Below are positions 1-8,639 of a stretch of DNA of 64,000 nucleotides, piece by piece (within the stretch, counting starts at the first letter, position 1; each line of letters starts with the position of its first letter). Location of the stretch: NCBI RefSeq assembly GCF_001722335.1, contig NZ_MIHA01000018.1, positions 62,001-126,000 of the forward strand, written 5' to 3'. The position numbers and the translations under genes were made by a program. The notes beneath the pieces were generated by a model that was given only the letters and a program-made list of their open reading frames with translations, searched no databases and was not told the origin of the DNA. The DNA comes from Mycolicibacterium flavescens. GTDB lineage: Bacteria; Actinomycetota; Actinomycetes; Mycobacteriales; Mycobacteriaceae.

Positions 1-520
1 GCAGCGCGCGTACGCCGAAGCCGGCCGGATCGACATCCTGGTCAACAACGCCGGATCATCACCGCGGTATGACAGCGTGGACGCCATCTCCGAGGAACTG
101 TTCGACAAGACCGTCGCGCTCAACCTCAAGGGCCCGTTCCGGCTCACGGCGCTCGTCGGGACACGGATGGCCGCCAGCGGCGGCGGCGCGGTGGTCAACA
201 TCAGCACCATCTCGGCGCAGACCGGCGCCGCACACGCCATCGTCTACGCCGCCGCGAAGGCGGGCATGAACAACCTGACCAAGTCGTTCGCCCAGGCGCT
301 GGCACCCTCGGTGCGGGTCAACGCGATCATGCCGGGCGCGGTCGACACCGACGTCGTCAAGGCCTGGCCCCAGCATGAACGCGACCTCGCCGCATCGAAG
401 GCTGTGCTCGGCCGCCTCGGCGAGCCTACCGAGATCGCCGGCGCCGCACTGTATCTGGCCAGCGACGCGGCGAGCTTCACCACCGGACAGGTCTTCGCTG
501 TCGACGGTGGACTGTCATGA
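1..520 (+). CDS. SDR family oxidoreductase, 5' truncated
   Basis: This is the C-terminal two thirds of a short-chain dehydrogenase/reductase; the Rossmann glycine motif lies outside the window. The reading frame is open from base 2. Visible SDR landmarks are the NNAG motif near bases 47-55, the serine strand (VVNIS) and the YAAAK catalytic Tyr/Lys motif near base 245. It ends with the usual 'tG Q...VDGG' C-terminus. The stop overlaps the start of the next SDR by 4 bases (ATGA), so the two are cotranscribed. The substrate is probably an alcohol or hydroxyacyl-CoA intermediate, but this is inferred only from the neighbourhood. Confidence 0.9.
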   Translation, partial: QRAYAEAGRIDILVNNAGSSPRYDSVDAISEELFDKTVALNLKGPFRLTALVGTRMAASGGGAVVNISTISAQTGAAHAIVYAAAKAGMNNLTKSFAQALAPSVRVNAIMPGAVDTDVVKAWPQHERDLAASKAVLGRLGEPTEIAGAALYLASDAASFTTGQVFAVDGGLS

Positions 521-1335
521 GCGCGGCGCGGATGGAACTCGCCGGCCGGTGCGCGGTCGTGACGGGAGGGGGACACGGGATCGGCCGCGCCCTGGCCGAA
601 GAACTGACCGCACGCGGCGCGCGGGTGGTGGTCGCTGACCTCAACGTCGAACGCGCGCAAAAGGTCGCGGCGCGCGTGGGTGGGATCGCGGCGGCCTGTG
701 ACGTCGGTTCCCAGGACGCGGTCAACGACCTGGTCGCCAGCGCCGAGGACGCCTTCGGGCCGGTGGCGGTGTTCTGCTCCAACGCCGGCTTCTCCGACAC
801 CGGGGACGGGCTCCAGGTGTCCGCGGAGGACCTGCGTCGCATCGTCGACGTGAACCTGCTCAGCCACGTCTGGGCGGCCCAGGCGGTGCTGCCCGGAATG
901 CTCGACCGCGGTGCAGGCTGGCTGATCCAGACGATCTCCTCGGCCGCGCTGATCACCGGACCGTCGTTCATGGGCTACACGCTCACCAAACACGGTGCGC
1001 TCGGATTCGCCGAATGGGTCGCGCTCAACTACGGGCACCGCGGTATCCAGGTCACCTGCCTGTGCCCGAACGCGGTCAACACCGGCATGCTCGGGCGCAA
1101 CGAGGACGACGAGGACGACGAGCACGACGGCGCCGCCGGACGACCGGACCTCAGCGCGCTGGGGGAGGTCGTCGAACCCGAAGACTGCGCACGCCAGGCG
1201 CTCGACGCGGCGCAAACCGGCCGCTTTCTGGCGCTGCCGCATCCGCGGGTGGGGGATTCGTTCCTGCGCAAAGCCACCGACTACGACGCCTGGCTCGCCC
1301 GCACCAACCAACGACTCCAGCGCATGCGGGAGTGA
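517..1335 (+). CDS. SDR family NAD(P)-dependent oxidoreductase
   Basis: A 272-residue classical SDR. The cofactor-binding TGGGHGIG motif is at residues 16-23, the NAG motif is present (SNAG), and the catalytic YTLTK motif gives Tyr154 and Lys158. The chosen start ATG overlaps the upstream stop codon; an in-frame ATG five codons later is an alternative. It is the second of three consecutive SDR genes, only 11 bases ahead of the next. An unusual very acidic loop (Asn-Glu-Asp-Asp-Glu-Asp-Asp-Glu, about residues 195-202) sits where SDRs have the variable substrate-binding region. Substrate unknown. Confidence 0.92.
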   Translation: MSAARMELAGRCAVVTGGGHGIGRALAEELTARGARVVVADLNVERAQKVAARVGGIAAACDVGSQDAVNDLVASAEDAFGPVAVFCSNAGFSDTGDGLQVSAEDLRRIVDVNLLSHVWAAQAVLPGMLDRGAGWLIQTISSAALITGPSFMGYTLTKHGALGFAEWVALNYGHRGIQVTCLCPNAVNTGMLGRNEDDEDDEHDGAAGRPDLSALGEVVEPEDCARQALDAAQTGRFLALPHPRVGDSFLRKATDYDAWLARTNQRLQRMRE

Positions 1336-1346
1336 AAGGAGCGCCA

Positions 1347-2237
1347 ATGCGCCTCGCCGACAAGATCATTGCGATCACCGGATCCGGCTCAGGCCTGGGC
1401 CGCCGGGCGGCCCAACTGTTCGCCGAACACGGCGCGAGACTTGTGGTCAGCGACGTGGTACCCGGGCGCGCGGATGCCGCCGCTCAGCTGATCAACGACG
1501 CCGGCGGCGAAGCGATCGCCGTTGACGCGGACGTGCGCGTCGAGGCGGACATGCAGAATCTGGTCGCCCGGACCGTTGAGCGGTTCGGGCGGATCGACGT
1601 CATGTGGGCCAACGCCGGCATTCCGGAACCGGGTTTCGGCATGCAGGGGTTCGTCGACTCCGAACTCGAGGACTGGAACAACATCTTCGCCGTCAACGTG
1701 ACCGGAATCTATCTCGCCTGGCGCTCGGCGGCGAAGTGGATGGTCGCCAACAACGTCGGCGGGACGCTTCTGGCGACCACGTCGGCGGCGTCGTTCGCGG
1801 CGTACCCCGGTTTCCCGATGTACGCGGCGTCCAAGGCCGCGGGCAACGGCTTGACGCGCGCGACCGCCCTCGAATTGGGCAAGTACGGAATCCGGGCGAA
1901 CGCGTTGTGCCCCACGCACGGCATGTCGGTGAACTTCGCGCTCTCACCGGAGGCCGATGTGCTCGGCAAGTCGTACGAGGAGATGTCGCCGTGGGACCCC
2001 GACAACCGAGCCATGCCGTTGCGGTTGGACCGACCGCCACAGCTTCTGGACAACGCCTACCTGGCGTTGTTCCTCGCGTCGGACGAGGCGGCTTACATGT
2101 CGGGCCAGACCATCGCGTCGGCCGACGGCGGCCAGTTTGCCCGCACCTCGATCATCTTTCCGACTGATCTGGGCCAGTCCGACGACATCACCTCCGGCGC
2201 CCTGCCCGACGAGATTCGATCCGACTTGAACCGATGA
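1347..2237 (+). CDS. SDR family oxidoreductase
   Basis: A 296-residue SDR. The glycine motif TGSGSGLG starts near residue 9, the NAG motif follows 'WANAG', and YAASK gives Tyr159/Lys163. The ATG at 1347 is preceded by AAAGGA (1335-1340), a good ribosome-binding site, so the longer upstream open frame is not coding. The C-terminal region is longer than in minimal SDRs, suggesting a lid over a bulky substrate. It closes a three-SDR run; a separate promoter region follows before the P450. Three adjacent SDRs suggest successive or stereospecific oxidations of one compound (inference). Confidence 0.92.
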   Translation: MRLADKIIAITGSGSGLGRRAAQLFAEHGARLVVSDVVPGRADAAAQLINDAGGEAIAVDADVRVEADMQNLVARTVERFGRIDVMWANAGIPEPGFGMQGFVDSELEDWNNIFAVNVTGIYLAWRSAAKWMVANNVGGTLLATTSAASFAAYPGFPMYAASKAAGNGLTRATALELGKYGIRANALCPTHGMSVNFALSPEADVLGKSYEEMSPWDPDNRAMPLRLDRPPQLLDNAYLALFLASDEAAYMSGQTIASADGGQFARTSIIFPTDLGQSDDITSGALPDEIRSDLNR

Positions 2238-2263
2238 GGTGTTCCCCTGTGCCTCACATCACG

Positions 2264-2274
2264 TTACAGTGTAA
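2264..2274. promoter_or_regulatory. TTACRNTGTAA operator-like palindrome, site A
   Basis: TTACAGTGTAA, a perfect 11-bp palindrome around a central base, lies 49 bp before the P450 start codon. The 17-base context from CGTTACAGTG through TAAGGTC is identical to site B at 6552-6568. It probably overlaps a -10 element (TACAGT or TAAGGT). Related sites precede five other transcription units in this window. Confidence 0.6.
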
Positions 2275-2322
2275 GGTCGGGTGGCCAGCAGCCCCCAGCA
2301 ACGGCCCGGAGAACGAGGACTG

Positions 2323-3519
2323 ATGACGCAAGCAACGAAGTTCGACCCGCGACTCGCCCCCATCGCCCAGTACGTCAAGTCGATGGCGAGCCCGCAGGCG
2401 TTCTACAGCGAGAAGGCGGGCAAGGTCCGCGCCGAGCGGGTCAATGGAGTGGTGACCCTTTACCGCTTCGACGACATCATCAGGGTCAATCGGCACCCGG
2501 CGATCCTCGGCAATGGCGGCCAGGGCGGTAGCTTCGGTAATGACAACCCGTTGATCCCGCTCGAGATCGACGGTGAGGACCACAAGAAGTGGCGCAAACT
2601 GCTCGACCCGCTCTTCGGCCCCAAGCAGATGGCGCCGCTGGAGGAGCAGATCCGGACGCTGGCAGGCGAACTCATCGACAAGTTCGCCTCGCGCGGACAC
2701 GCGGAACTGCACGACGAGTTCTGTGAGCCGCTGCCGTCGCTGACGTTCCTGCGGCTGGTCGGCGCGCCGATCGAGGACCTCGATTTCTTTCTCGATTTCA
2801 AGAACGGTGTCATCCACCCGGAGGGTGACACGGTCGAGGAGATCGAGGCCAACATGGCGGTGGCCGGCGGCAAACTGCTCGAGTACTTCGTGAACTATCT
2901 CGCCGAACGGCGCAAGGACACCGAACAGAAGAACGACGTCATCGGTATTTTGTTGCGCTCGGAGGTCGACGGTAAGCCGATCGAGGAGCTCGACCTGCTC
3001 AACATCATGTTCCTGCTGATGTTCGCCGGCCTCGACACGATCACCTCGTCGCTGTCGTGCATCTTCGCGTGGCTGGGGCAGAACCCGGAGGCGCGGGACC
3101 GCCTGATTGCCGATCGCTCGCTGTTGCCGGCCGCCATCGAGGAGATCCTCCGGTACGAGTCGCCGGTGCCCGCAGGCCAGCGGCACGCCACCGCGGACAT
3201 CGACCTCGGCGACGGCCTGGTGATCAAGGCCGGTGAGGCGATCCACGCGATCTGGGCCGCGGCCAACGTCGACCCCACCCACTACGACAATCCCCTCGAG
3301 GTCGACTTCAACCGCGGTCGCGCGCCGAACATGGTGTTCGCCAGCGGTACCCACCGGTGCCTGGGCTCGCACCTGGCACGGATGGAGCTGCGGGTTGCGC
3401 TCGAGGAGATCCTCAACCGGATTCCGGACTACCAGGTGCCGGCGCCCGAAGACCTTGTCTACGACAATGTCTCGGTCCGCACCGTGACCAAGCTCCCGGT
3501 GACCTTCACGGCGAGCTGA
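2323..3519 (+). CDS. Cytochrome P450
   Basis: A 398-residue soluble bacterial P450 that would hydroxylate a hydrophobic substrate with electrons from a ferredoxin (none is adjacent). The I-helix oxygen-activation motif AGLDT is at residues 235-239, the ExxR motif is in 'EEILRYES', and the heme-ligand loop FASGTHRCLG places the cysteine thiolate at residue 346. The ATG at 2323 follows CGAGGA; a GTG at 2281 would add 14 unlikely residues and overlap the promoter. Operator-like site A lies upstream. The alpha/beta hydrolase gene follows after one base, so both form an operon. Confidence 0.95.
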   Translation: MTQATKFDPRLAPIAQYVKSMASPQAFYSEKAGKVRAERVNGVVTLYRFDDIIRVNRHPAILGNGGQGGSFGNDNPLIPLEIDGEDHKKWRKLLDPLFGPKQMAPLEEQIRTLAGELIDKFASRGHAELHDEFCEPLPSLTFLRLVGAPIEDLDFFLDFKNGVIHPEGDTVEEIEANMAVAGGKLLEYFVNYLAERRKDTEQKNDVIGILLRSEVDGKPIEELDLLNIMFLLMFAGLDTITSSLSCIFAWLGQNPEARDRLIADRSLLPAAIEEILRYESPVPAGQRHATADIDLGDGLVIKAGEAIHAIWAAANVDPTHYDNPLEVDFNRGRAPNMVFASGTHRCLGSHLARMELRVALEEILNRIPDYQVPAPEDLVYDNVSVRTVTKLPVTFTAS

Positions 3520-3520
3520 C

Positions 3521-4552
3521 ATGCGGCGCGCCGACGTCACCGTCGACGTCACCGAGGCGTGTGCCCTCGACTGTCCGCTGTCCATCGCGGCGACGGCGTA
3601 CCTGCCGGCCCCCGAACGTCTCCGCCCTCGACAACCGGTGGTGTTCGCGCTACCGGGTGGCGGGTACTCCCGCGGCTACTACGACATGCACTTCGACGGG
3701 CACGACGGCTACAGTCAGGCCGCCCACCATGTCGAGCGCGGGCTGATCATGGTGGCCATCGACCATCTCGGGGCGGGGGACAGCACTGCGGAGGTCGCCG
3801 ACACGGTTCGCATCGAGGACATCGCAGCGGCCGATGACGCTGCCGTGCAGGAGATCTCGCGAAGGCTACGGGACGGCACGCTGGTCGAGGGGTATCCGGC
3901 TGTCGACGTCGGTGCCCGCATCGGGATGGGGCAGTCGATGGGCGGCGGCGTCACCGTCATCATGGCGGCACGGCACCGCACGTACGACGCCGTCGCGGTG
4001 CTCGGCTACAGCGGAATTCACACCGTGTTGCCGCAGCGCAGCGCCGAGGATGCGCAGTACGTGGAGAGTTTCCACTACACCCGCGACGACGGGCCCGACT
4101 CGCTGTCCCTGTCTGCGTCGGCGGCCGCGATCCCGGAATTCCTCTACCCGTTCCACTACGAGGACGTGCCTGCCGACATCGTCGAGGCCGACACCGCAGG
4201 CGGCTACCCGTTGCGCCAGACGGCGCCGCCGTTCGGCAGCAAGAGCGTGCCGGTCTGCGTGGTCGCGATGCTGTCACCGGGCTACATCAGCGCCGAGGCC
4301 GCCGAGCTGTCGGTGCCGGTGTTCATCGGTCTCGGTGAGCGCGACACCGCACCTGAACCGCACCGCGAACCGTCGGCCTACCGCGCCTCGACCGACATCA
4401 CCCTGTTCGTCTGCGAACGCATGGCGCACATGCACAACTTCGCCTCGACCCGAAAGAAGCTGTGGGACAGGCTTGTTACGTGGTTCGCGGCCGTCAGCGA
4501 CGCCGGCGTGGACGCTTCTTCGCCGCAAGCTGGGCCTGCAGTCCAGCGATGA
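3521..4552 (+). CDS. Alpha/beta hydrolase
   Basis: A 343-residue alpha/beta-hydrolase-fold protein. The nucleophile elbow GQSMGG places Ser139, an oxyanion-type strand with GGGY is near residue 46, and a late His follows 'ERMAHMHNF'. It likely cleaves an ester or thioester. It starts one base after the P450 stop and is translationally coupled to it. Its last 59 bases run antisense to the 3' end of the convergent TetR gene, so the extreme C-terminus (from about residue 325) may be poorly conserved. Substrate unknown. Confidence 0.85.
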   Translation: MRRADVTVDVTEACALDCPLSIAATAYLPAPERLRPRQPVVFALPGGGYSRGYYDMHFDGHDGYSQAAHHVERGLIMVAIDHLGAGDSTAEVADTVRIEDIAAADDAAVQEISRRLRDGTLVEGYPAVDVGARIGMGQSMGGGVTVIMAARHRTYDAVAVLGYSGIHTVLPQRSAEDAQYVESFHYTRDDGPDSLSLSASAAAIPEFLYPFHYEDVPADIVEADTAGGYPLRQTAPPFGSKSVPVCVVAMLSPGYISAEAAELSVPVFIGLGERDTAPEPHREPSAYRASTDITLFVCERMAHMHNFASTRKKLWDRLVTWFAAVSDAGVDASSPQAGPAVQR

Positions 4553-5192
4553 TCGTGTCGACGCCGTAGTTGAAGAAGTCGCGTCCGCGCAGCTTGGTCA
4601 GGTGGGGGATCAGACGTTGCAACGTGTCCTCCAGGTCACCCGGCAGACCTTTGGCCGGGTCTGGAGTGTCGACTCCGACCACCTGGTAGCGGCCGAACAG
4701 GTAGGTGTGGATCATCGCGTACGACAGAAACACGTCCGCCCCTTCGAAACCCGCGTCGAGCAGGATCTCCATGATCCCGTTCATCAGCCGCCGGTCGGTG
4801 TTCTGCATCCGTTCGAGCATCACCGCGGCGATGCCCGGGTGATCGTGCAGTCGCGCGTCGATCCCGGTGACCACCTCGCGCAGTCGGTCCTCCCATGGAC
4901 CCGAATCCGGCTCGGGCAGTTTGACTTCCGAGAGGAGCTTGCGGGTGACGAGGTCGAGCAGTTCGCGCTTGTCGTTGACATACCAGTACGGGGCCATCGC
5001 CGAGCGGCCGAGTTCGCGCGACAGCCGGCGCATCGACAGCGCGTCGAGACCTTCGGCGCGGATGATGTTCAGCGCCGCGTCGACGATCTGCTCCTCGGTA
5101 AGCGTCGGTGGCTTACCCCGCTTGGCGGTACCCGACGCCGAGTCCGCGGCGGCCTGCTTCGGCGCGATCAGCCCACTCCGTCCTCTCGGCAT
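4494..5192 (-). CDS. TetR family transcriptional regulator
   Basis: A 232-residue TetR protein. A basic N-terminal tail precedes the helix-turn-helix (about residues 30-75: EEQIVDAALNIIRAEG ... SMRRLSRELG ... APYWYVNDK). The C-terminal helical ligand-binding domain ends in a basic tail. It lies 44 bp downstream of the acyl-CoA dehydrogenase on the same strand and is probably expressed from the same promoter, which carries operator-like site B. This makes it the best local candidate for the regulator that reads TTACRNTGTAA (inference). Its end overlaps the convergent hydrolase by 59 bp. Confidence 0.9.
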   Translation of the reverse strand: MPRGRSGLIAPKQAAADSASGTAKRGKPPTLTEEQIVDAALNIIRAEGLDALSMRRLSRELGRSAMAPYWYVNDKRELLDLVTRKLLSEVKLPEPDSGPWEDRLREVVTGIDARLHDHPGIAAVMLERMQNTDRRLMNGIMEILLDAGFEGADVFLSYAMIHTYLFGRYQVVGVDTPDPAKGLPGDLEDTLQRLIPHLTKLRGRDFFNYGVDTIIAGLQAQLAAKKRPRRRR

Positions 5193-5236
5193 ATGACTCG
5201 ATCATGCTAGAGGACGGCGACGAAAGACGGGCGGTC

Positions 5237-6505
5237 TTAGATCCCCAGGCGATCGAGCAGCCGCTCGTAGTAGACCGCGGGCCCACCGAGCAGAAGGCTG
5301 GCCGACAGGGCCCGCCGCCACAGGCTCCTGGCTTCGTCGTCGCCGGTGAGTCCGGCGGCCAATCGGGCGGCCCGCACGGACGCGTCCGAGCACGCGATGT
5401 GGGCCATGGTCGCGACTTCCTCGCCGGCGTCCGGGGCGAGCGCGGCTGTCCACAGTGCGAGGGCAGCTGCGTGATCGAGGACGGTCTGGACGAGTTCGTC
5501 ACCCGGCCAGTCGTGCTGGTGATGCGCCAGGATGCCGATCGCCCGCTCGAGCATGCCGAGCTGCTCACCGGCCAGTGCGGTCATGGCCAGGTCGATCGAG
5601 CGCCGCATCAGCAGCCCGCCCTGGCCCTCTCGCCCCAGCAGCGTGGCGGGGGTGTCGTCGAGCTCGACGGTGAACAGCGGCCGGCCGGGATCAATGGTTT
5701 CCACCGCGGTGACCTGGACTCCCGACGCGTCGGCGTCGACGGCGAACAGCGACGGGCCGGCCACCGAGCGCGCCACGACGAGCAGGACGCCGGCGTCGGC
5801 GGCGTCCTGCACGAAGTGCTTGGCCCCGGTCAGCTTCCAGCCCGCGGTCTCGGGTACCGCCCGGGTCTTGACCAGAGCGGGATCCCACGACCCGGACTTC
5901 TCGGCGGCGGCCAACGTGGCCCGCAGCTGACCGCGTTCGATCTTTGCGGCGAGCTCGGCGCCATCGCCGCGGATCGTGCGCAGCGTCTGCAGCGCCAGTG
6001 CGATGTTGCCGCGCAGCGCAGACGCCCCGTCGGAGCGCCCGAAGGCGCGCATCGCCGAGCCGAGGTCGCTCGGTCCGCCAGTGGGCGAGGGCTCGTCGGC
6101 GTCGTCGGCGGTGGCGCAGGCCTGCAGGTACTCGGTGACGCGGGGGCGGATCTGGGCCCGCGCCTCGTCGGCCAGCCGATCGAACGGTGTCGGATCACTT
6201 GCGGCAGCGAGGAAATGAGCTCGCAGAGGGCTGCCCCCATCGGCGACCAGGTGCGGACCCAGTACGGCGGACACGAACCGGGATCCCTCCTGTAGCGCGT
6301 CGGCCCGCAGCGCCTTCTGAACCGCGTCGTCGGCGGTGGCCGCATTGCTCGCGGCGGCCTTCACCAGCAGCGCGCTCAGGTCCCGCCGTAGTGCGCGATC
6401 GTCCCACGTCCAGGTCGAACGCATCAGCGCCGACAGCGTGTCCGCGGTGAGCGCCTCGGCAAAACGCGTGGTCAGCCCAGTTTCTGCGGCAGTTCCGGTG
6501 CTCAT
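5237..6505 (-). CDS. Acyl-CoA dehydrogenase family protein, beta-type (non-catalytic) subunit
   Basis: A 422-residue protein with acyl-CoA dehydrogenase middle and C-terminal domains. These are recognisable from about residue 195 (ATLAAAEKSGSWDP, then WKLTGAKHFV) and from the helix 'AMTALAGEQLG'. The first about 130 residues are not typical. The helix-G glutamate used as catalytic base in FadE alpha subunits is absent, as in the beta subunits of alpha2beta2 mycobacterial FadEs. No alpha partner is adjacent; the orphan alpha-type gene at 24911 is a candidate. It is divergent from the amidohydrolase gene across site B. Confidence 0.8.
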   Translation of the reverse strand: MSTGTAAETGLTTRFAEALTADTLSALMRSTWTWDDRALRRDLSALLVKAAASNAATADDAVQKALRADALQEGSRFVSAVLGPHLVADGGSPLRAHFLAAASDPTPFDRLADEARAQIRPRVTEYLQACATADDADEPSPTGGPSDLGSAMRAFGRSDGASALRGNIALALQTLRTIRGDGAELAAKIERGQLRATLAAAEKSGSWDPALVKTRAVPETAGWKLTGAKHFVQDAADAGVLLVVARSVAGPSLFAVDADASGVQVTAVETIDPGRPLFTVELDDTPATLLGREGQGGLLMRRSIDLAMTALAGEQLGMLERAIGILAHHQHDWPGDELVQTVLDHAAALALWTAALAPDAGEEVATMAHIACSDASVRAARLAAGLTGDDEARSLWRRALSASLLLGGPAVYYERLLDRLGI

Positions 6506-6553
6506 TCGACGACCTTCCCTCGTTCTTCGCCAATCCCGTTTCCAACTTCAACG

Positions 6554-6564
6554 TTACAGTGTAA
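6554..6564. promoter_or_regulatory. TTACRNTGTAA operator-like palindrome, site B
   Basis: TTACAGTGTAA lies between the divergent acyl-CoA dehydrogenase (start 6505) and amidohydrolase (start 6615) genes. The flanks are identical to site A over 17 bases, which is far more than chance in an intergenic region of about 110 bp. Confidence 0.65.
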
Positions 6565-6614
6565 GGTCAATACCAGATTCGCAGGTGACGTCGAACCCGA
6601 AGGAGCCCTCGAGC

Positions 6615-7733
6615 ATGACGCAGGCAACCGAGATCGCACCCGAGACCGCCGAACGCGAGAAGATCTGGGCGCATTCCGGCGACTCGCACGCAATGGAGCC
6701 CGAGGACCTGTGGACCTCGCGGCTGCCCAAGCGGCTGGCCGACCGGGCACCGCGCACCGAGCGGGGTGAGAAGTACGAGATCGTCTACGTCGACGGCAAG
6801 CAGCTGAGCCGCCAGCTCAACGACTTCATGGACGCGATGCGTCCGCCGGGTGCCTCCGACATCGCGATCCGGTTGCAGGACCTCGACCGCGAGGGCGTGC
6901 AGTGCCAGCTGGCCTTCCCGTCGACCGGCTTCTGGACCGTCAACATCACCGACGCCGAGCTCGCCCGCGCGGCTGCCCGCGCGTGGAACCAGTGGTCGCT
7001 GGAAGAGGTGATGTCCTGGCAGAAGCGGATTTTCACCCCCTGTATCGTCCCGCTGGTCGAACCGACCGACGCCGCGGCCGAGGTGGAATGGGCTGCCGAA
7101 CAAGGCTTTCAGTCGGTGTTCCTGCCGTGCACGATGCCCGACGACCGGCAGTGGGGGCTCGACATCTGGGAGCCGCTGTGGGCGGCGGCCGACGCCGCGA
7201 ACATGGTGTTGGCCTACCACATCGGCACCGGCGGTGACACCGTCGTGTACCGGGGTCCCGGCGGTGCGGTGGTCAACTACATGGAGACGACGTACCCGGG
7301 CATGCGGGTCGTGTCGCATCTCGTCGCCAGCGGCGCGCTCGACCGGCACCCGGATCTGAAGGTGCTGATCGCCGAGGGCGGTGCCGGCTGGGTACCGGCC
7401 ATCGGTGACCGGATGGACGAGGCGTACCGGCAGCACGGGATGTTCGTGCGGCCCAGGCTGAATCGGCTCCCGAGCGAAATCGTGCGCCAGCAGGTCTACG
7501 CGTCGTTCCAGCACGACATCAGCGCCGTGCAGATCATCGAGGACACCGGATACAACAACGTGCTGTGGGGTGACGACTACCCGCACCTGGAGGGCACCTA
7601 CGGCCACACCCAGGAGACGCTGCACGGGCTGTTCGACTCGGTCGATCCGCGGATCAAGAACCGGGTGCTGCGCGGAACGTTCGAGGAGCTGTTCGACGTG
7701 CCGAAACTGGAAGACACCCCCGCGGCGACGTGA
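6615..7733 (+). CDS. Amidohydrolase (amidohydrolase_2 / ACMSD-like family)
   Basis: A 372-residue TIM-barrel metal-dependent hydrolase or decarboxylase of the amidohydrolase_2 family. The metal-binding start is seen as DSHAMEP (about residues 23-29). A mid-barrel His is in 'AYHIG', and the late Asp is in 'WGDDYPHLEGTYGH'. The ATG at 6615 is preceded by AAGGAG; the longer open frame upstream covers the promoter. A second related gene is at 40153 and a shorter one at 26997. It is coupled to the next gene by a 4-base GTGA overlap. Members hydrolyse or decarboxylate carboxylated intermediates; the specific reaction is unknown. Confidence 0.88.
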   Translation: MTQATEIAPETAEREKIWAHSGDSHAMEPEDLWTSRLPKRLADRAPRTERGEKYEIVYVDGKQLSRQLNDFMDAMRPPGASDIAIRLQDLDREGVQCQLAFPSTGFWTVNITDAELARAAARAWNQWSLEEVMSWQKRIFTPCIVPLVEPTDAAAEVEWAAEQGFQSVFLPCTMPDDRQWGLDIWEPLWAAADAANMVLAYHIGTGGDTVVYRGPGGAVVNYMETTYPGMRVVSHLVASGALDRHPDLKVLIAEGGAGWVPAIGDRMDEAYRQHGMFVRPRLNRLPSEIVRQQVYASFQHDISAVQIIEDTGYNNVLWGDDYPHLEGTYGHTQETLHGLFDSVDPRIKNRVLRGTFEELFDVPKLEDTPAAT

Positions 7734-8569
7734 CGGACGCTCCCGCCACGCACCAGTCCCGCCCGGACCCGCAGAGCGACTGGGCGCCCACCCGCGGCGT
7801 GCTGATGAGCTACGCCTACCTGGGTTCGCGGCCCCAGGCCGTGGACTCGACGCGGGCGGCCAACGAGCTTGTGCTGCGCGATGATCTGCGCACACCCGTG
7901 GGCGCGGTGCTTGCCGCGCCGTTGGCCATCGCGATGCTCGACGCGGCGACTGTCAACGTGGAGTCGATGCGGGTGCACGCGGTGACGCAGGTCGACCTCG
8001 ACATCGTCGACTGTGCGATCGACACGCGACGCGCGTACCTCGCGGGCCGGGTCACCACCGAGATGCGCTCGCAACTGTTCACCGAGGCGCGGATCTTCGA
8101 CGCGGACGACCCCTCCCGTCACCTGGGCTTCGGCACCGCGAACTGGTCGGTGCTCGGCCACTCACCGCACCGGTTCTGCTTTCCGCAGCCCGGCCCGCCG
8201 GATGTGAGTTGGGTCGGCAGACCGCCTCTGTGGCACGCCTATTCGGGCCGGCGGCGGGGCGAGGCTTCGATGGAGATTCCGCGCCTGCCGCTCGAAGTCG
8301 GAGTCGAATGGCTGCATCACGGACCGATGCTGGTCATCACCGAGGCGGTGGCACTGGACTGTGCGGCCGCCGCGCTGGGCAGCGACGAGCTCGTGGTGGA
8401 GCACCTGGCGATGACGGTGGTCGCGCCCGGACGAGTGGGCCCGTTCATCGCAACACCGGTCTACTCCGCGATAGAGGGCGACTCCGTCGGCTGCCGTGTC
8501 GAATTGCGCGACGCGGGTCGCGGTGACCGGCTGATCGCGGCCACGTCGGTACGGATGCGCCAGTATTAG
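7730..8569 (+). CDS. Acyl-CoA thioesterase-like (double hotdog) protein
   Basis: A 279-residue protein that reads as two hotdog-like halves. The first begins near residue 35, with strands around 'VHAVTQVDLDIVDCAIDTRRAYLAGRV', and the second is in the C-terminal half, with 'VVAPGRVGPFIATPVY' and a final strand. Such two-domain proteins resemble thioesterase/PaaI-like enzymes, but no catalytic residue can be assigned confidently. The GTG start overlaps the amidohydrolase stop (GTGA), so the two are translated together. It probably handles an acyl-CoA of this pathway (inference). Confidence 0.6.
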   Translation: MTDAPATHQSRPDPQSDWAPTRGVLMSYAYLGSRPQAVDSTRAANELVLRDDLRTPVGAVLAAPLAIAMLDAATVNVESMRVHAVTQVDLDIVDCAIDTRRAYLAGRVTTEMRSQLFTEARIFDADDPSRHLGFGTANWSVLGHSPHRFCFPQPGPPDVSWVGRPPLWHAYSGRRRGEASMEIPRLPLEVGVEWLHHGPMLVITEAVALDCAAAALGSDELVVEHLAMTVVAPGRVGPFIATPVYSAIEGDSVGCRVELRDAGRGDRLIAATSVRMRQY

Positions 8570-8592
8570 CCGTCGGTGTGACCGTCGTAACT

Positions 8593-8603
8593 TTATGCTG
8601 TAA
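8593..8603. promoter_or_regulatory. TTACRNTGTAA operator-like palindrome, site C (degenerate)
   Basis: TTATGCTGTAA, extended to TTTATGCTGTAAA, lies 36 bp before the CoA-transferase start. The TGTAA half is intact and the left half has one change from TTAC. Confidence 0.5.
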
Positions 8604-8639
8604 AATTGCCGGGCGATCACGGATGGCGAGGAGGCCTGC

